NCBI GenBank assembly: GCA_016721465.1
Contig: JADKIA010000009.1
Span: 124,001 to 188,000, forward strand
Source: Ideonella sp.
Lineage (GTDB): Bacteria > Pseudomonadota > Gammaproteobacteria > Burkholderiales > Burkholderiaceae_C
Length of the DNA: 64,000 bases
Direction of reading: 5' to 3'
In this document: piece by piece, positions 15,631 to 24,385 of the stretch
Numbering within the stretch: the stretch's first letter is position 1
Layout of the letters: every line of letters starts with the position of its first letter
Translations under genes and position numbers: made by a program
The notes under the pieces: generated by a model
What the model was told of the DNA's origin: nothing
The model's input: the letters and a program-made list of their open reading frames with translations, nothing else
The model's database searches: none

Positions 15631-17607
15631 TCACTTCGTCACGATCGCGAAGGTGCCGGCGGGCTTGTCGATCAGCGTGAAGAAGCGCACCAGATCGATC
15701 TTGCTGCCGGCAATCTTGAGGTCGTCGGACAGCAGGGTGTCCTTCACTCCGGCGGTACCGGCCATCATCTTGACGAAGATGGCCTTGGTCAGCGTCAGCG
15801 TGGCATGGGCGTCGGTGGCAGGGGCGGCCTTCTTGTGGTGCAGCACCGCGTTCTCGATCCAGAGCACGAACGATTCGCCGGTGTCCGACAGCACCAGGTT
15901 GATCTTCAGGTCCTTGCCCTCGGCAGCCGGGCCGTCCAGGCCGGCGGCCATCGCCTCCAGGAAGCGCTCGACCGGGGTCTGCGAAAGCATCTCCAGAAAG
16001 CCCGAGCGATCGATGCCCTTCTTCGGCGGCCCCTGTCGCAGTTCGGCGGCTGCGGTGAGGTAGCTGTTGCGCCAGGTGGCGGCCTCGGCCATGTAGGCCA
16101 TCTGCTCGTAGGTCCGGGCCAGCAGTTCCTTCGCGCCCTTGTGGTCGGGCTGGCCGAACACCGCGTGGTTGAGCAACTCGGCGGCCCAGCGGTAGTCACC
16201 CTGGTCGTAGGCCGCTTGCGCGGCGGCAACGGCCTTGTCGGCGCCACCGATCAGCGCCAGCAGGCGCTTGGCCGATTCCTGCGGCGGCAGCGGGTTCAAA
16301 TTGGCCGGGTTGCCATCGTAGGCGCCCAGATAGAGCTGGTACACCGCCTTGACGTTGTGGCGCAAGTCGCCGTAGTAGCCGCGCACGCCGAACGATGACT
16401 GCAGCGACTGCGGCAGCTTCACCGTGTCGGCGATCTCGCGCGGGGTGAGCCCGGCATTGGCCAGGCGCACCGTCTGGTCGTGGGTGTACTTGTACATGTC
16501 GCGCTGCTTGGTGATGAACTCGCGGATGCGCGCGTTGCCCCAGATCGGCCAGTTGTGCTGGCCGAAATACACCTCGGTGTCCGCGGTCTGCTCCAGGGCC
16601 TGCTCCATGTACTGCGACCAGCGCAGCGAATCGCGCACCTTGGCGCCGCGCACCGGCAGCAGGTTGTGCATGGTTTGCGCCAGGTTCTCGGCGCCGCCGT
16701 AGGCCTTGCGATCCGGCACCGAGAAGGTCAGTTCGGCCGGCGCCTCGGCGCCGGGGACGTTGTGGAAGACGATGCGCACCCCGTCGACCACCACCTCTTC
16801 CGTCGGCTTGGTCACGAGCTGCGTCGGCGGCAGGATGCCGAAGGTGCCGTAGGCCACGCCCTTGCCCAGGCCGGTGTCGACCATGCCCTTGGGCGAGCGC
16901 TCCAGGTCCTTGCCGAACTGGTAGCCCGAGCGCCGGCCCATCGCCACGCCCACCAGCACGTTCTCGCTCGTGGCCTCCTCCATGAAGCCTTCGGGCGCAA
17001 TGACCGGGATCTTGCGCGCCTTGGCGTCTTCGGCCGAGACCACGCCGAGCACGCCGCCGAAGTGGTCGGCGTGGCTGTGCGTGAAGACGATCGCCGATAC
17101 CGGCCTGTCGCCCAGGTGCTGCCGCGCGAAGGCGATTGCGGCCGTTGCGCTCTCCTTGCACGTCAGCGGATCGACGACGATCCAGCCGCTCTTGCCTTCG
17201 ATCACGGTCATGTTGGCGATGTCGAAGCCGCGCAACTGCCAGATGCCCTCGGTGACCTTGAACAGGCCGATCTGTGCATTGAGGATCGCGTGGCGCCACA
17301 GGCTCGGGTTGACGGTGGGCGGCGCCGGGCCGTCGACGAACTTGAAGGCGTCGAAGTCCACCAGGACATTGCCGTCGGCGCCCATGACCTTGCCGCTCGG
17401 CCGCGCGATGAGGCCTCGCTTGGCGTCCTCGAAGTCCTGCGGATCGTCGAGCTTCAAGTCCTTGGCGAACTGGGCGTTCACCTGTTGCGTGGCCGCGCTG
17501 GCATCGCCGCCGGCCGCCGGGGCCGCCTGGCGGCCGCAGCCCGCCAGCGCCAACACGGTGGCGATCGAGGCGGCCAGGCACCAGGCCGGCGTCATCGGTT
17601 TGCTCAT
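15631..17607 (-). CDS. SdsA1-like alkyl sulfatase, metallo-beta-lactamase fold, lipoprotein
   Basis: A 658-residue class III alkylsulfatase relative (SdsA1/BDS1/YjcS type). It has the binuclear zinc motif THSHADHFGG (His177, His179, Asp181, His182) and the family segments GFDIANMTVIEGKSGWIVVD and HNWPIWGNARI. The all-helical dimerisation domain and C-terminal SCP2-like domain follow in the usual order. Homologues cleave primary alkyl sulfates such as SDS. The ATG at 17607 was preferred over one 19 codons upstream because it follows GCAGGAGA and begins a lipoprotein signal (LALAGC, Cys24), implying attachment to the outer or inner membrane rather than free secretion. It is monocistronic as far as can be seen. 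Confidence 0.9.
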   Translation of the reverse strand: MSKPMTPAWCLAASIATVLALAGCGRQAAPAAGGDASAATQQVNAQFAKDLKLDDPQDFEDAKRGLIARPSGKVMGADGNVLVDFDAFKFVDGPAPPTVNPSLWRHAILNAQIGLFKVTEGIWQLRGFDIANMTVIEGKSGWIVVDPLTCKESATAAIAFARQHLGDRPVSAIVFTHSHADHFGGVLGVVSAEDAKARKIPVIAPEGFMEEATSENVLVGVAMGRRSGYQFGKDLERSPKGMVDTGLGKGVAYGTFGILPPTQLVTKPTEEVVVDGVRIVFHNVPGAEAPAELTFSVPDRKAYGGAENLAQTMHNLLPVRGAKVRDSLRWSQYMEQALEQTADTEVYFGQHNWPIWGNARIREFITKQRDMYKYTHDQTVRLANAGLTPREIADTVKLPQSLQSSFGVRGYYGDLRHNVKAVYQLYLGAYDGNPANLNPLPPQESAKRLLALIGGADKAVAAAQAAYDQGDYRWAAELLNHAVFGQPDHKGAKELLARTYEQMAYMAEAATWRNSYLTAAAELRQGPPKKGIDRSGFLEMLSQTPVERFLEAMAAGLDGPAAEGKDLKINLVLSDTGESFVLWIENAVLHHKKAAPATDAHATLTLTKAIFVKMMAGTAGVKDTLLSDDLKIAGSKIDLVRFFTLIDKPAGTFAIVTK

Positions 17608-17716
17608 GCTCGTCTCCTGCAGGAATCGTTGTGGATGCGCTTGCCGCCGCAATGGTATCGGCAAGCGCCGGCACGGCCGATCGTCCTGGCAACCGACGTC
17701 CGTCGGTCAAGCAAGC

Positions 17717-18469
17717 TCAGGCACCCGCCTTCGCGCCGAGCCGCTTGCGCCTGGCGCGGATGTTGAGCGACTCCACGGCCAGTGAAAAGGCCATCGCGGC
17801 GTAGATGTAGCCCTTGGGCACGTGGGCATCGAAGGCCTCGGCCGTGAGGGCCATGCCCACCATCACCAGGAAGGCCAGCGCCAGCACCTTGACGGAGGGG
17901 TGGCTGTCCACGAAATCGCCGATGGGCTTGGCCGCGAACATCATCACCGCCACCGAGGCGAGCACGGCCGCCACCATCACGCCGATCTGGTCCACCATGC
18001 CCACGGCGGTGATCACCGAATCGAGCGAAAACACGATGTCGATCACGGCGATCTGGCCGATGGTGGCCCACATCAGGCGTTGGCCCGCGCCGGAGAGCTG
18101 GCCGGACTTGTCGACGGGCGGCACATCCAGCTCGCGCGCCTCCACCTCCACGAAGATCTCGTGCGAGGCCTTGTAAAGCAGGAACAGCCCGCCCAGCAGC
18201 AGCACCAGATCGCGTCCGCTGATGCCCATGCCCGCGACATGGAACAGATCGGACTTCAGGCCCATCACCCAGCTCAGCGAGAACAGCAGCGCCAGGCGCG
18301 ACAGCATCGCGAAGCCCAGGCCCAGGCGACGTGCCAGGTCGCGCTGCTCGGGCGGCAGGCGGCCCACCAGGATGGAGATGAAGATGATGTTGTCCACGCC
18401 CAGCACGATCTCCAGCGCGGTGAGCATCGCAAAGGCGATCCAGACATTGGGGTCAAGCAGCAGGTCCAT
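17717..18469 (-). CDS. TerC family integral membrane protein
   Basis: A 250-residue protein with about seven membrane helices and the two TerC acidic motifs: EIVLGVDNIIFISIL near residue 20 and DIVFSLDSVITAVGMVDQIG near residue 133. The TerC family is linked to metal ion (manganese, tellurite-related) homeostasis; some members are Mn exporters controlled by yybP-ykoY riboswitches, but no such element is apparent upstream here. The ATG at 18469 was chosen because MDLLLDPNVWIAFAML is the family N-terminus; upstream codons would overlap the shared promoter region. It is divergent from nhaR, suggesting control by that regulator, possibly in response to cations. Confidence 0.9.
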   Translation of the reverse strand: MDLLLDPNVWIAFAMLTALEIVLGVDNIIFISILVGRLPPEQRDLARRLGLGFAMLSRLALLFSLSWVMGLKSDLFHVAGMGISGRDLVLLLGGLFLLYKASHEIFVEVEARELDVPPVDKSGQLSGAGQRLMWATIGQIAVIDIVFSLDSVITAVGMVDQIGVMVAAVLASVAVMMFAAKPIGDFVDSHPSVKVLALAFLVMVGMALTAEAFDAHVPKGYIYAAMAFSLAVESLNIRARRKRLGAKAGA

Positions 18470-18516
18470 GGTGCGGGGGGGGTCTTGTTCTGAAAACCTG
18501 CACTCTAGGCAGCCAG

Positions 18517-18562
18517 ACACTTCGCGTAAAGTCGAAAATGCAGAATCAACACTTCGCATAAA
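18517..18562. promoter_or_regulatory. Paired direct repeats between terC and nhaR
   Basis: ACACTTCGCGTAAA (18517-18530) and ACACTTCGCATAAA (18549-18562) are 14-base direct repeats differing at one base and starting exactly 32 bp apart, three helical turns. The first also contains TTCG...CGAA dyad symmetry at 18521-18536, resembling a LysR-type site. The placement between the divergent terC and nhaR starts suggests binding by the NhaR-like protein. Confidence 0.5.
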
Positions 18563-18570
18563 TCGCAGCG

Positions 18571-19467
18571 ATGAACTACAAGCACCTACAGTATTTCTGG
18601 GCTGCGGCCAAGGCCGGCGGGGTGATGCGGGCGGGCGAGCAGCTCAACACCACGCCACAGACCCTCTCCGCGCAGATCAAGCTGCTGGAAGGGCGCCTGG
18701 GTTGCGCCTTGTTCCGCAAGGCCGGGCGCCGGCTGGAGCTCACCGACGAAGGCCGCGTGGCGCTGGGCTTCGCGGACCAGATCTTTGCCCTGGGCGCCGA
18801 GCTGGAGGCCGTGCTGGGCAAGGAGCTGCGCGGGCCGCAGGCGCTGGACTTCCGCGTGGGCATTGCCGACTCGGTGCCCAAAGCCATCGCCTACCGCCTG
18901 CTGGAGCCCGCACTCGGCCTGCCGCGTCCCGTGCGCCTGATCTGCCACGAGGGCGGCCTGCGCGACCTGCTGGCCCAGATCTCGGTGCAGCGGCTGGACA
19001 TGGTGATCGCCGACGAGCCCATGGCACGGCACCTGAACGTCAAGGCCTTCAACCATGCGCTGGGCAGCACGGCGATGAGTTTCTTCGCCACGCCGGCGCT
19101 GAAGGCCAGATTGCCCCGCGGCTTTCCGCGTTGCCTGGACGGCGCCCCCTTGCTGCTGCAGGGCGCCGCGTCGGCAATGCGCCAGCGGCTGGACGTGTGG
19201 CTGGCTCAGCACCGCCTGCATCCGCAAGCCGTGGGCGAGTTCGACGACGCCGCGCTGATGAAGGCCTTTGGCGCCGAAGGGCGCGGCGCGTTCATGTCGC
19301 CCACCGTGCTGGAGGCCGAGACCTGCGCACAGTACGGTGTGCGCGTGCTCGGCCGCAGCCCCGAGCTGGTGGAGGAGTTCTACGCCATCTCGGTGGAGCG
19401 CCGCATCACCCACCCCTGCGTGGCCGCCATCACCGCGGCCGCTCGCGGCGCATTGTTCGGGTCATAG
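18571..19467 (+). CDS. nhaR: NhaR-type LysR family transcriptional activator
   Basis: A 298-residue LysR regulator closest in pattern to NhaR: MNYKHLQYFWAAAKAGGV, HTH recognition LNTTPQTLSAQIKLLEGRLG, and the family-specific effector-domain segments VPKAIAYRLLEPAL and MVIADEPMARHLNVKAFNH. In enterobacteria NhaR senses sodium/lithium and activates the nhaA antiporter and some polysaccharide genes. Here the neighbour is a divergent terC, with direct repeats between the two starts, so terC is the likely target. No Na+/H+ antiporter NhaA is adjacent. The name reflects family resemblance; the inducer is unknown. Confidence 0.88.
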   Translation: MNYKHLQYFWAAAKAGGVMRAGEQLNTTPQTLSAQIKLLEGRLGCALFRKAGRRLELTDEGRVALGFADQIFALGAELEAVLGKELRGPQALDFRVGIADSVPKAIAYRLLEPALGLPRPVRLICHEGGLRDLLAQISVQRLDMVIADEPMARHLNVKAFNHALGSTAMSFFATPALKARLPRGFPRCLDGAPLLLQGAASAMRQRLDVWLAQHRLHPQAVGEFDDAALMKAFGAEGRGAFMSPTVLEAETCAQYGVRVLGRSPELVEEFYAISVERRITHPCVAAITAAARGALFGS

Positions 19468-19490
19468 GGACAACGGAGTTCAGTACGCTG

Positions 19491-19910
19491 TCAGCGGTAG
19501 GTCGCGAGCAGGATGCTGGTCTCGGTGTTGGCAATGCCCTTGGTCAGGCGCACGCGCTCGAGCACGCGCGACAGCTCGGTCATGTTGTCGGCGCGCAGCT
19601 CGGCCAGCAGGTCCCAGCGGCCGTTGGTGTCGTGCAGCGCGGCCACGCCGGGCTCGCCCAACAGGCTGGCGATCACGGCGCGCGTCTGATTGCCGTCCAC
19701 CAGCACCCACATCCAGGCGCGAAGCTGGTCGGGCTCGGCATCGGGGCGCAGGCGCACGGTGTAGCCGACGATGACCTGCTCGTCCTCCAGCTTGCGCAGG
19801 CGGCTGGTGATGGTGCCGCGCGCCAGGCCCAGCTTGGTGGCCAGCGTGGCCACCGGCGTGCGCGCGTCCTTGCGCAGCAGGGCCACCAGTTGTCGGTCGA
19901 TGTCGTCCAT
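19491..19910 (-). CDS. Lrp/AsnC family regulator downstream of amidase
   Basis: A 139-residue regulator with N-terminal HTH (MDDIDRQLVALLRKDARTPV, recognition helix LARGTITSRLRKLEDEQVI) and C-terminal RAM ligand-binding domain (TNGRWDLLAELRADNM, ending in an ILLATYR segment). The ATG at 19910 was chosen because the HTH begins immediately; the open frame continues upstream into the amidase gene. It follows the amidase by 34 bp on the same strand, so the two are probably co-transcribed and the regulator may respond to an amino acid or amide released by the amidase. It is convergent with nhaR. Confidence 0.9.
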   Translation of the reverse strand: MDDIDRQLVALLRKDARTPVATLATKLGLARGTITSRLRKLEDEQVIVGYTVRLRPDAEPDQLRAWMWVLVDGNQTRAVIASLLGEPGVAALHDTNGRWDLLAELRADNMTELSRVLERVRLTKGIANTETSILLATYR

Positions 19911-19944
19911 GGTCACCGTCTGAGCGCCGTTCGCCGCAGGTGCC

Positions 19945-21360
19945 TCAAGGTTTGGCGGGGGACAGCGTTTCCAGCGCCGAGAAGTTGGCCGCGCGCTCGA
20001 TGATCTCGCCGGCGCGCAGGGCCAGATCTTCCCGGAAGCGACCGGCCACCAATTGCACGCCCGCAGGCAGGTCACCGCTCATGCCGGTGGGCACGGCCAG
20101 CCCGGGCAGGCCCAGCATCGCCGTGCCCAGCAGCGGGCTCTGCGCCGCCACGAGGCGATCCACCTCGTCCGCTGGCGCGTGGTCGGCATCGATGCGGAAC
20201 TGCCGCTGCCAACTGTTGGGCATCAACAGCACGGGGTGGCGATCGAGGAACACAGCCCAGTCGCGTGCGATGTTGAAGCGTCGGCTGAAGGCTTCGAGCG
20301 TCTGGTCGCGATCGAGCGGCGTGAGGGGCTGCATGTAGCCGCGCAGGGCCGAGCGCACGGCCTCGTCGCCCATCGTTTCGATGGCGGGCTGGCCGCCGCG
20401 GCGCAGGTCGTCCATCACCAGCTGGCGCCACAGCCGCGCGCCTTCCTCGAAGTGCGGCGGCTCGAGCTCCTCGACCTCGCAGCCGGCGGCGGCCAGCCAG
20501 GCGGCGGCCTGCTCGATGGCGGCCACGACGCTGGGGTCGGCGTCGAACGCGGCGTGGCGCTTGAACACGGCCACCTTCAGCGGCCACGGCGCGCTGGCGC
20601 TCTCCAGCGGCGCAGGCACCCACTGCGGATCGAGCGGACTGCCCCGGGCCATCACCTGCAAGGCCAGGCGCGCGTCGGCCACGCTGCGTGTGAGCGGTCC
20701 CTGCACCGACATCATCTGGTGGGTGAGCGTGCGGTTGGGCGCGCTGGCCCGGTAGGAAGGGATGCGGCCCACGGTGGTGCGCAGGCCCACCACGCCGCAG
20801 GCCCAGGCCGGGTAGCGTATCGAGCCGCCATAGTCGTTGCCATGCGCGATGGCGCCCATGCCGGTGGCCACGGCGGCGGCCGCGCCGCCGCTGCTGCCGC
20901 CGGGTGTGACGCTCGGGTCGAAGGGATTGAGCGTGCGGCCATGCAGGTCGTTGTCGGTGAACCAGCGCAGGCTGAAGGCCGGCGTGTTGCTGCGGCCCAC
21001 GATCACGGCACCCGCCGCGCGCAGGCTGGCCACCAGCGGCGAGTCGGTCTGTGCGACGTGGCTGCGCGCGGCGACGATGCCATCGGTGGTGGCGTGGCCC
21101 GCGGTGTCCACGTTCACCTTCACGGTGACGGGCACGCCGTGCAGCGGGCCGATCGCGCCGCCGCCGGCCATGGCGCGGTCGGCCGCTTCGGCGGCAGCCA
21201 GCGCCTCGGCCGGCATCACTTCGGCCAGGGCGTTGACCTGGCGGTTGGCCTCGGCAATGCGGTCGAGCACGCTGAGCGTGGCCTCGACGCAGGAGACCTC
21301 CTTGCGCGCAATCAGCGCCGCCAGTTCGATGGCGCCGAGGCGCCAGAGGGATTGAGCCAT
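19945..21360 (-). CDS. Amidase signature family enzyme
   Basis: A 471-residue hydrolase with the complete Ser-cisSer-Lys catalytic triad of the amidase signature family: Lys81 in VPVTVKVNV, cis-Ser156 in GGSSGG and nucleophile Ser180 in DYGGSIRYP. There is no signal peptide, so it is cytoplasmic. It lacks the features that mark GatA in a gatCAB context; a separate, genuine gatA lies at 53647-55134. The substrate is not decidable from sequence (aliphatic or aryl amides, or a biosynthetic amide). The gene is divergent from the AstE-like gene and upstream of an Lrp-type regulator, suggesting a small amide/amino-acid catabolic unit. Confidence 0.88.
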   Translation of the reverse strand: MAQSLWRLGAIELAALIARKEVSCVEATLSVLDRIAEANRQVNALAEVMPAEALAAAEAADRAMAGGGAIGPLHGVPVTVKVNVDTAGHATTDGIVAARSHVAQTDSPLVASLRAAGAVIVGRSNTPAFSLRWFTDNDLHGRTLNPFDPSVTPGGSSGGAAAAVATGMGAIAHGNDYGGSIRYPAWACGVVGLRTTVGRIPSYRASAPNRTLTHQMMSVQGPLTRSVADARLALQVMARGSPLDPQWVPAPLESASAPWPLKVAVFKRHAAFDADPSVVAAIEQAAAWLAAAGCEVEELEPPHFEEGARLWRQLVMDDLRRGGQPAIETMGDEAVRSALRGYMQPLTPLDRDQTLEAFSRRFNIARDWAVFLDRHPVLLMPNSWQRQFRIDADHAPADEVDRLVAAQSPLLGTAMLGLPGLAVPTGMSGDLPAGVQLVAGRFREDLALRAGEIIERAANFSALETLSPAKP

Positions 21361-21528
21361 GTCGCATCCTGATCAATGCCCCGCCCCGGGGCGGCGTGAC
21401 CGCGGCCTTCCGGCTGCGGGCTGGGACAGCATAGCGCGCCTTGCGCAGCGCTCGAACTCCTGCATACCGGCCAATGCGCCCGACCCGGGTCGGTAGACTG
21501 CAGTGCCGCCCCTTGAAGGAGGACGCCC

Positions 21529-22479
21529 TTGTCCACCCCCGCCCCGAGCTTTGAAGTACTGCCCCGCGACCTGTCCGCTTACCGCGCCGGCAACGTGGGC
21601 GTGGACTACGTGCACCGCTTCGAATCCGGCCGCCCGGGCCCGCATGTGCTGATCAATGCGCTGACGCACGGCAACGAGTTCTGCGGCATGGTGGCCGCCT
21701 GCCACCTGCTGGACACGGGCGTGCGCCCGAAGCTGGGCACGCTCACCGTGAGCTTCGCCAACGTGGCGGCCTACGCGACCTTCGACCCCGCCCGCCCCTT
21801 CGACAGCCGGCAGATCACGCACAACTTCAACCGCATCTGGTCCAGCCAGTGGCTCGATGGGCCGGAGGACAGCGTGGAGCTGCGGCGCGCCCGCGCCATG
21901 CGCCCGGTGGTGGCCGCGGCCGACCACATCCTGGACATCCACTCCACCAGCCAGGACGTGCGGCCCTTCTGGGTCTACCCGGGTTACGAGCGCAACGCCG
22001 TCGTGGCCCGGGCCATGCGCCGGCCCAGCACGCACCTGGTGATGCCGCAAGGCCTGGGCTCGGGCACGCCGGTGACTCAGCATGGCCACCTGGCCAGCGC
22101 CGCGGGCCACAGTGCCGCCATGGTGGTGGAGTGCGGGCAGCACTTCAAGCAGGCCTCGGCGGACCTGGCAGTCCTGGTGACGATGGACTTTCTGGCGTAC
22201 TTCGGTCTGGTGGATGGCCCCGCCGAGCCCGTGGCCTCGCCCGCCGCCACCGAGCCCCACCGCCGCTTCGAGCTGCTGCGCACGCACGTCGTCAAGCACC
22301 AGGACTTCCGCTTCGTGCGGCCCCTGGTCGGCTTCGAGGTCTTCGCCAACGGCCAGCTGATCGGCAGCGACGGCGATGAGCGCATCGTCGCGCCCTGCGA
22401 CGACTGCACCGTCTTCATGCCCACCCGCGAGCCCATCGTGGGCCGCGAGGGCGTTTACCTCACGCGGCCCTTGGCATGA
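21529..22479 (+). CDS. Succinylglutamate desuccinylase/aspartoacylase family zinc hydrolase
   Basis: A 316-residue M14-type carboxypeptidase relative. The zinc-binding HGNE motif is at ALTHGNEFCG near residue 46, the conserved DIHST motif near residue 143 and the catalytic glutamate probably in MVVECGQH near residue 200. These are shared by AstE and aspartoacylase, which remove an acyl group from an N-acyl amino acid. The start is TTG at 21529, preceded by GAAGGAGGA at ideal distance. The rest of an ast arginine-succinyltransferase operon is absent, so an aspartoacylase-like or other N-acyl amino acid deacylase is as likely as AstE. It is divergent from the amidase gene. Confidence 0.85.
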   Translation: MSTPAPSFEVLPRDLSAYRAGNVGVDYVHRFESGRPGPHVLINALTHGNEFCGMVAACHLLDTGVRPKLGTLTVSFANVAAYATFDPARPFDSRQITHNFNRIWSSQWLDGPEDSVELRRARAMRPVVAAADHILDIHSTSQDVRPFWVYPGYERNAVVARAMRRPSTHLVMPQGLGSGTPVTQHGHLASAAGHSAAMVVECGQHFKQASADLAVLVTMDFLAYFGLVDGPAEPVASPAATEPHRRFELLRTHVVKHQDFRFVRPLVGFEVFANGQLIGSDGDERIVAPCDDCTVFMPTREPIVGREGVYLTRPLA

Positions 22480-22514
22480 AGCCATAGCGCGATCGATCAC
22501 AGGGGCATCCGACC

Positions 22515-23771
22515 ATGTGGGACACGCTCGTCGAGGCCTTGCGCGCACAGTTGGCCAACCAGTTGGTGGCCGGTGCAGTGGCCCTGGGCCTGGTGGGCGT
22601 GCTGGCCGCTTCGCTGCGCAGGCTGCCCGGCCTGTTCTGGGGCCAGCTCAGGCGCGGCCTGGTCGTCACCGCCACGCTGGACAGCCGCAATGATCTGTTC
22701 GCCGCCTTCGTGGTGTGGCTCAACGACCAACGTTTCAGCCAACGCAGCCGCTGGTTCACGGTGGTGCAGGCCCCGCCCGCCGTGGCCGAGGACGGCAGCG
22801 AGGCCGACGACACGCCCAAGCTGCAGTACAGCCCGGCGCCGGGCTTCCATCTGTTCTGGTTCCGTGGCCGGCTGATGTGGATGCAGCGCGAGATCGCGAT
22901 GAACCTGCAGGTGGTGGAGACGATCCACCTGGGCGCACTGTTCACCACGCGGCGCCTGATGGAAGAGCTGCTCGAGAGCGTGGCCCGCCACGCGGGTGAG
23001 CGCCGCGCCAACCGCCTGACGCTGTTCACCGTGGACCGCTGGGGCGACGAGTGGCGCCTGGCCGACAGCAAGCCGCGCCGCGCGCTCGACTCGGTGGTGT
23101 TGGACGAGGGTGTGGCCAAGCTGCTGCACGACGACATCCACGAGTTCTTCTCGCGCCGCGAGTGGTACGCGCAGATGGGCATCCCCTGGCGCCGGGGCTA
23201 CCTGCTATTTGGCCCGCCAGGCACGGGCAAGACGAGTGCGGCCTTTGCACTGGCCGGTGAATTGCGGCTCAAGCTCTGCGCCCTGTCGCTCACCAACCCC
23301 AAGCTCACCGACAACGTGATGGCCGATCTGCTGCAGCGCACGCCGCCGCGCAGCCTGATCCTGATCGAGGACATCGACGCCTTCTTCAACAGCCGCGAAA
23401 AGCAGGACGCGCGCATCCAGATCAGCTTCTCCGGCCTGCTCAACGCACTGGACGGCGTGGGCGCGCAAGAAGGCCGCATCATCGTGCTCACCACCAACCA
23501 CCGCGAGCGGCTGGATGCGGCGCTGATCCGCCCGGGCCGCATCGATCTGGAGATCGAGCTGGGCAATGCCACGCCCTCTCAACTGCGCGGCCTGCTGCAA
23601 CGCTTCTACCCCGATGCCAACGATCGAATCGAGCGGATCGTGGCCGCTTACCCGGCCGGCAGTTTGTCGCCGGCACAGGTGCAGCAGATCCTGATCGCGG
23701 CGGACAGCCTGGATGAGGCGGAGGCGGCCTTGCACAGTGCCTTCGCAGCTGCCACCACCCCAAGCACCTGA
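22515..23771 (+). CDS. BCS1-like membrane-anchored AAA ATPase
   Basis: A 418-residue AAA ATPase. The N-terminus has a single membrane helix (about residues 14-35), then a BCS1-N-like domain (RSRWFTVVQAP, WMQREIAMNLQVVETIHLG, RRLMEELLESV) and an AAA module with Walker A GPPGTGKT at 233-240, Walker B LILIEDID at 281-288 and an arginine-finger region ending IRPGRIDLEIE. This layout matches mitochondrial BCS1, the translocase that moves the folded Rieske protein; bacterial members exist but their role is not established. No Rieske or cytochrome bc1 gene is nearby. It follows the AstE-like gene by 35 bp on the same strand. Confidence 0.85.
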   Translation: MWDTLVEALRAQLANQLVAGAVALGLVGVLAASLRRLPGLFWGQLRRGLVVTATLDSRNDLFAAFVVWLNDQRFSQRSRWFTVVQAPPAVAEDGSEADDTPKLQYSPAPGFHLFWFRGRLMWMQREIAMNLQVVETIHLGALFTTRRLMEELLESVARHAGERRANRLTLFTVDRWGDEWRLADSKPRRALDSVVLDEGVAKLLHDDIHEFFSRREWYAQMGIPWRRGYLLFGPPGTGKTSAAFALAGELRLKLCALSLTNPKLTDNVMADLLQRTPPRSLILIEDIDAFFNSREKQDARIQISFSGLLNALDGVGAQEGRIIVLTTNHRERLDAALIRPGRIDLEIELGNATPSQLRGLLQRFYPDANDRIERIVAAYPAGSLSPAQVQQILIAADSLDEAEAALHSAFAAATTPST

Positions 23772-23802
23772 GCCCACCGGGCGGCCGGTCCCGGGGATGC
23801 CG

Positions 23803-24375
23803 CTACCCGCCCCCCGGCCCGCGCCACGCGGACCAGGCCGGGTAGTCCTCGGGCACCACGGCGCGGCCGTTTTCGTAGGCGGCCACGGTGCGGAAGGGTT
23901 GCCGGGCGCTGCTGTTGTCGTAGACGCGCGCTGCGTGTGCGAGCGCGATGGCCTGCGACACCAGCGGCCACAAACGCTGGTATCGCTCGCGCACCTTCTG
24001 CTCGGGCACCGAGTGGCCGCCCTGCTCGGCGCGCAGCTTCACGCGGGCCTGGCTCAGCGCCTCGGGCACCAGCACCACATGCAGGTGCACGATGTAGCCG
24101 GCGCCGCGAGCATCGCGCATGAGCTGCAGCTTGGACGGGTGCGAGAACACCGTCTCGGCCACGAAGCTCAGGCCCTGGGCCATGGCCTGCTGGCGGGCGC
24201 CGGCGGCCAGTGCGGCAGCCTCGTGGCCATGGGCTTCTTCGGCGCCCGGCCAGTGCTGGCGGGCCAGCACGTCGGCGTTGATGAAGGGCAGGTGCGTGAT
24301 GGGCGAGAGCACGCGCTCGAACAAGGTGGTCTTGCCGGCGCCATTGGGGCCGACCAGCAGGTGCAGCACCGGCAT
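23803..24375 (-). CDS. Zeta-toxin-like P-loop kinase
   Basis: A 190-residue P-loop protein with Walker A GPNGAGKTT at residues 9-17, a FINADVLAR segment and an arginine-rich lid (ALSQARVKLRAEQGGHSVPEQKVRERYQRL). This resembles the COG4185/zeta-toxin group, whose classical members phosphorylate UDP-N-acetylglucosamine. It follows a ParD-like gene by 10 bp, the normal antitoxin-toxin order for this pair. The final residues (WRGPGGG) look unstructured. It is probably the toxin of a type II module, though members of this group may also be non-toxic kinases. Confidence 0.8.
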   Translation of the reverse strand: MPVLHLLVGPNGAGKTTLFERVLSPITHLPFINADVLARQHWPGAEEAHGHEAAALAAGARQQAMAQGLSFVAETVFSHPSKLQLMRDARGAGYIVHLHVVLVPEALSQARVKLRAEQGGHSVPEQKVRERYQRLWPLVSQAIALAHAARVYDNSSARQPFRTVAAYENGRAVVPEDYPAWSAWRGPGGG

Positions 24376-24385
24376 GGGTGCGGCC

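Noticed and set aside
19945..21360. Second gatA copy
   Set aside because: It has the amidase triad but is paired with an Lrp regulator; the genuine gatA, in gatCAB, is at 53647-55134.
21529..22479. astE of an arginine succinyltransferase operon
   Set aside because: No astA, astB, astC or astD gene is nearby; only the family, not the specific function, is supported.
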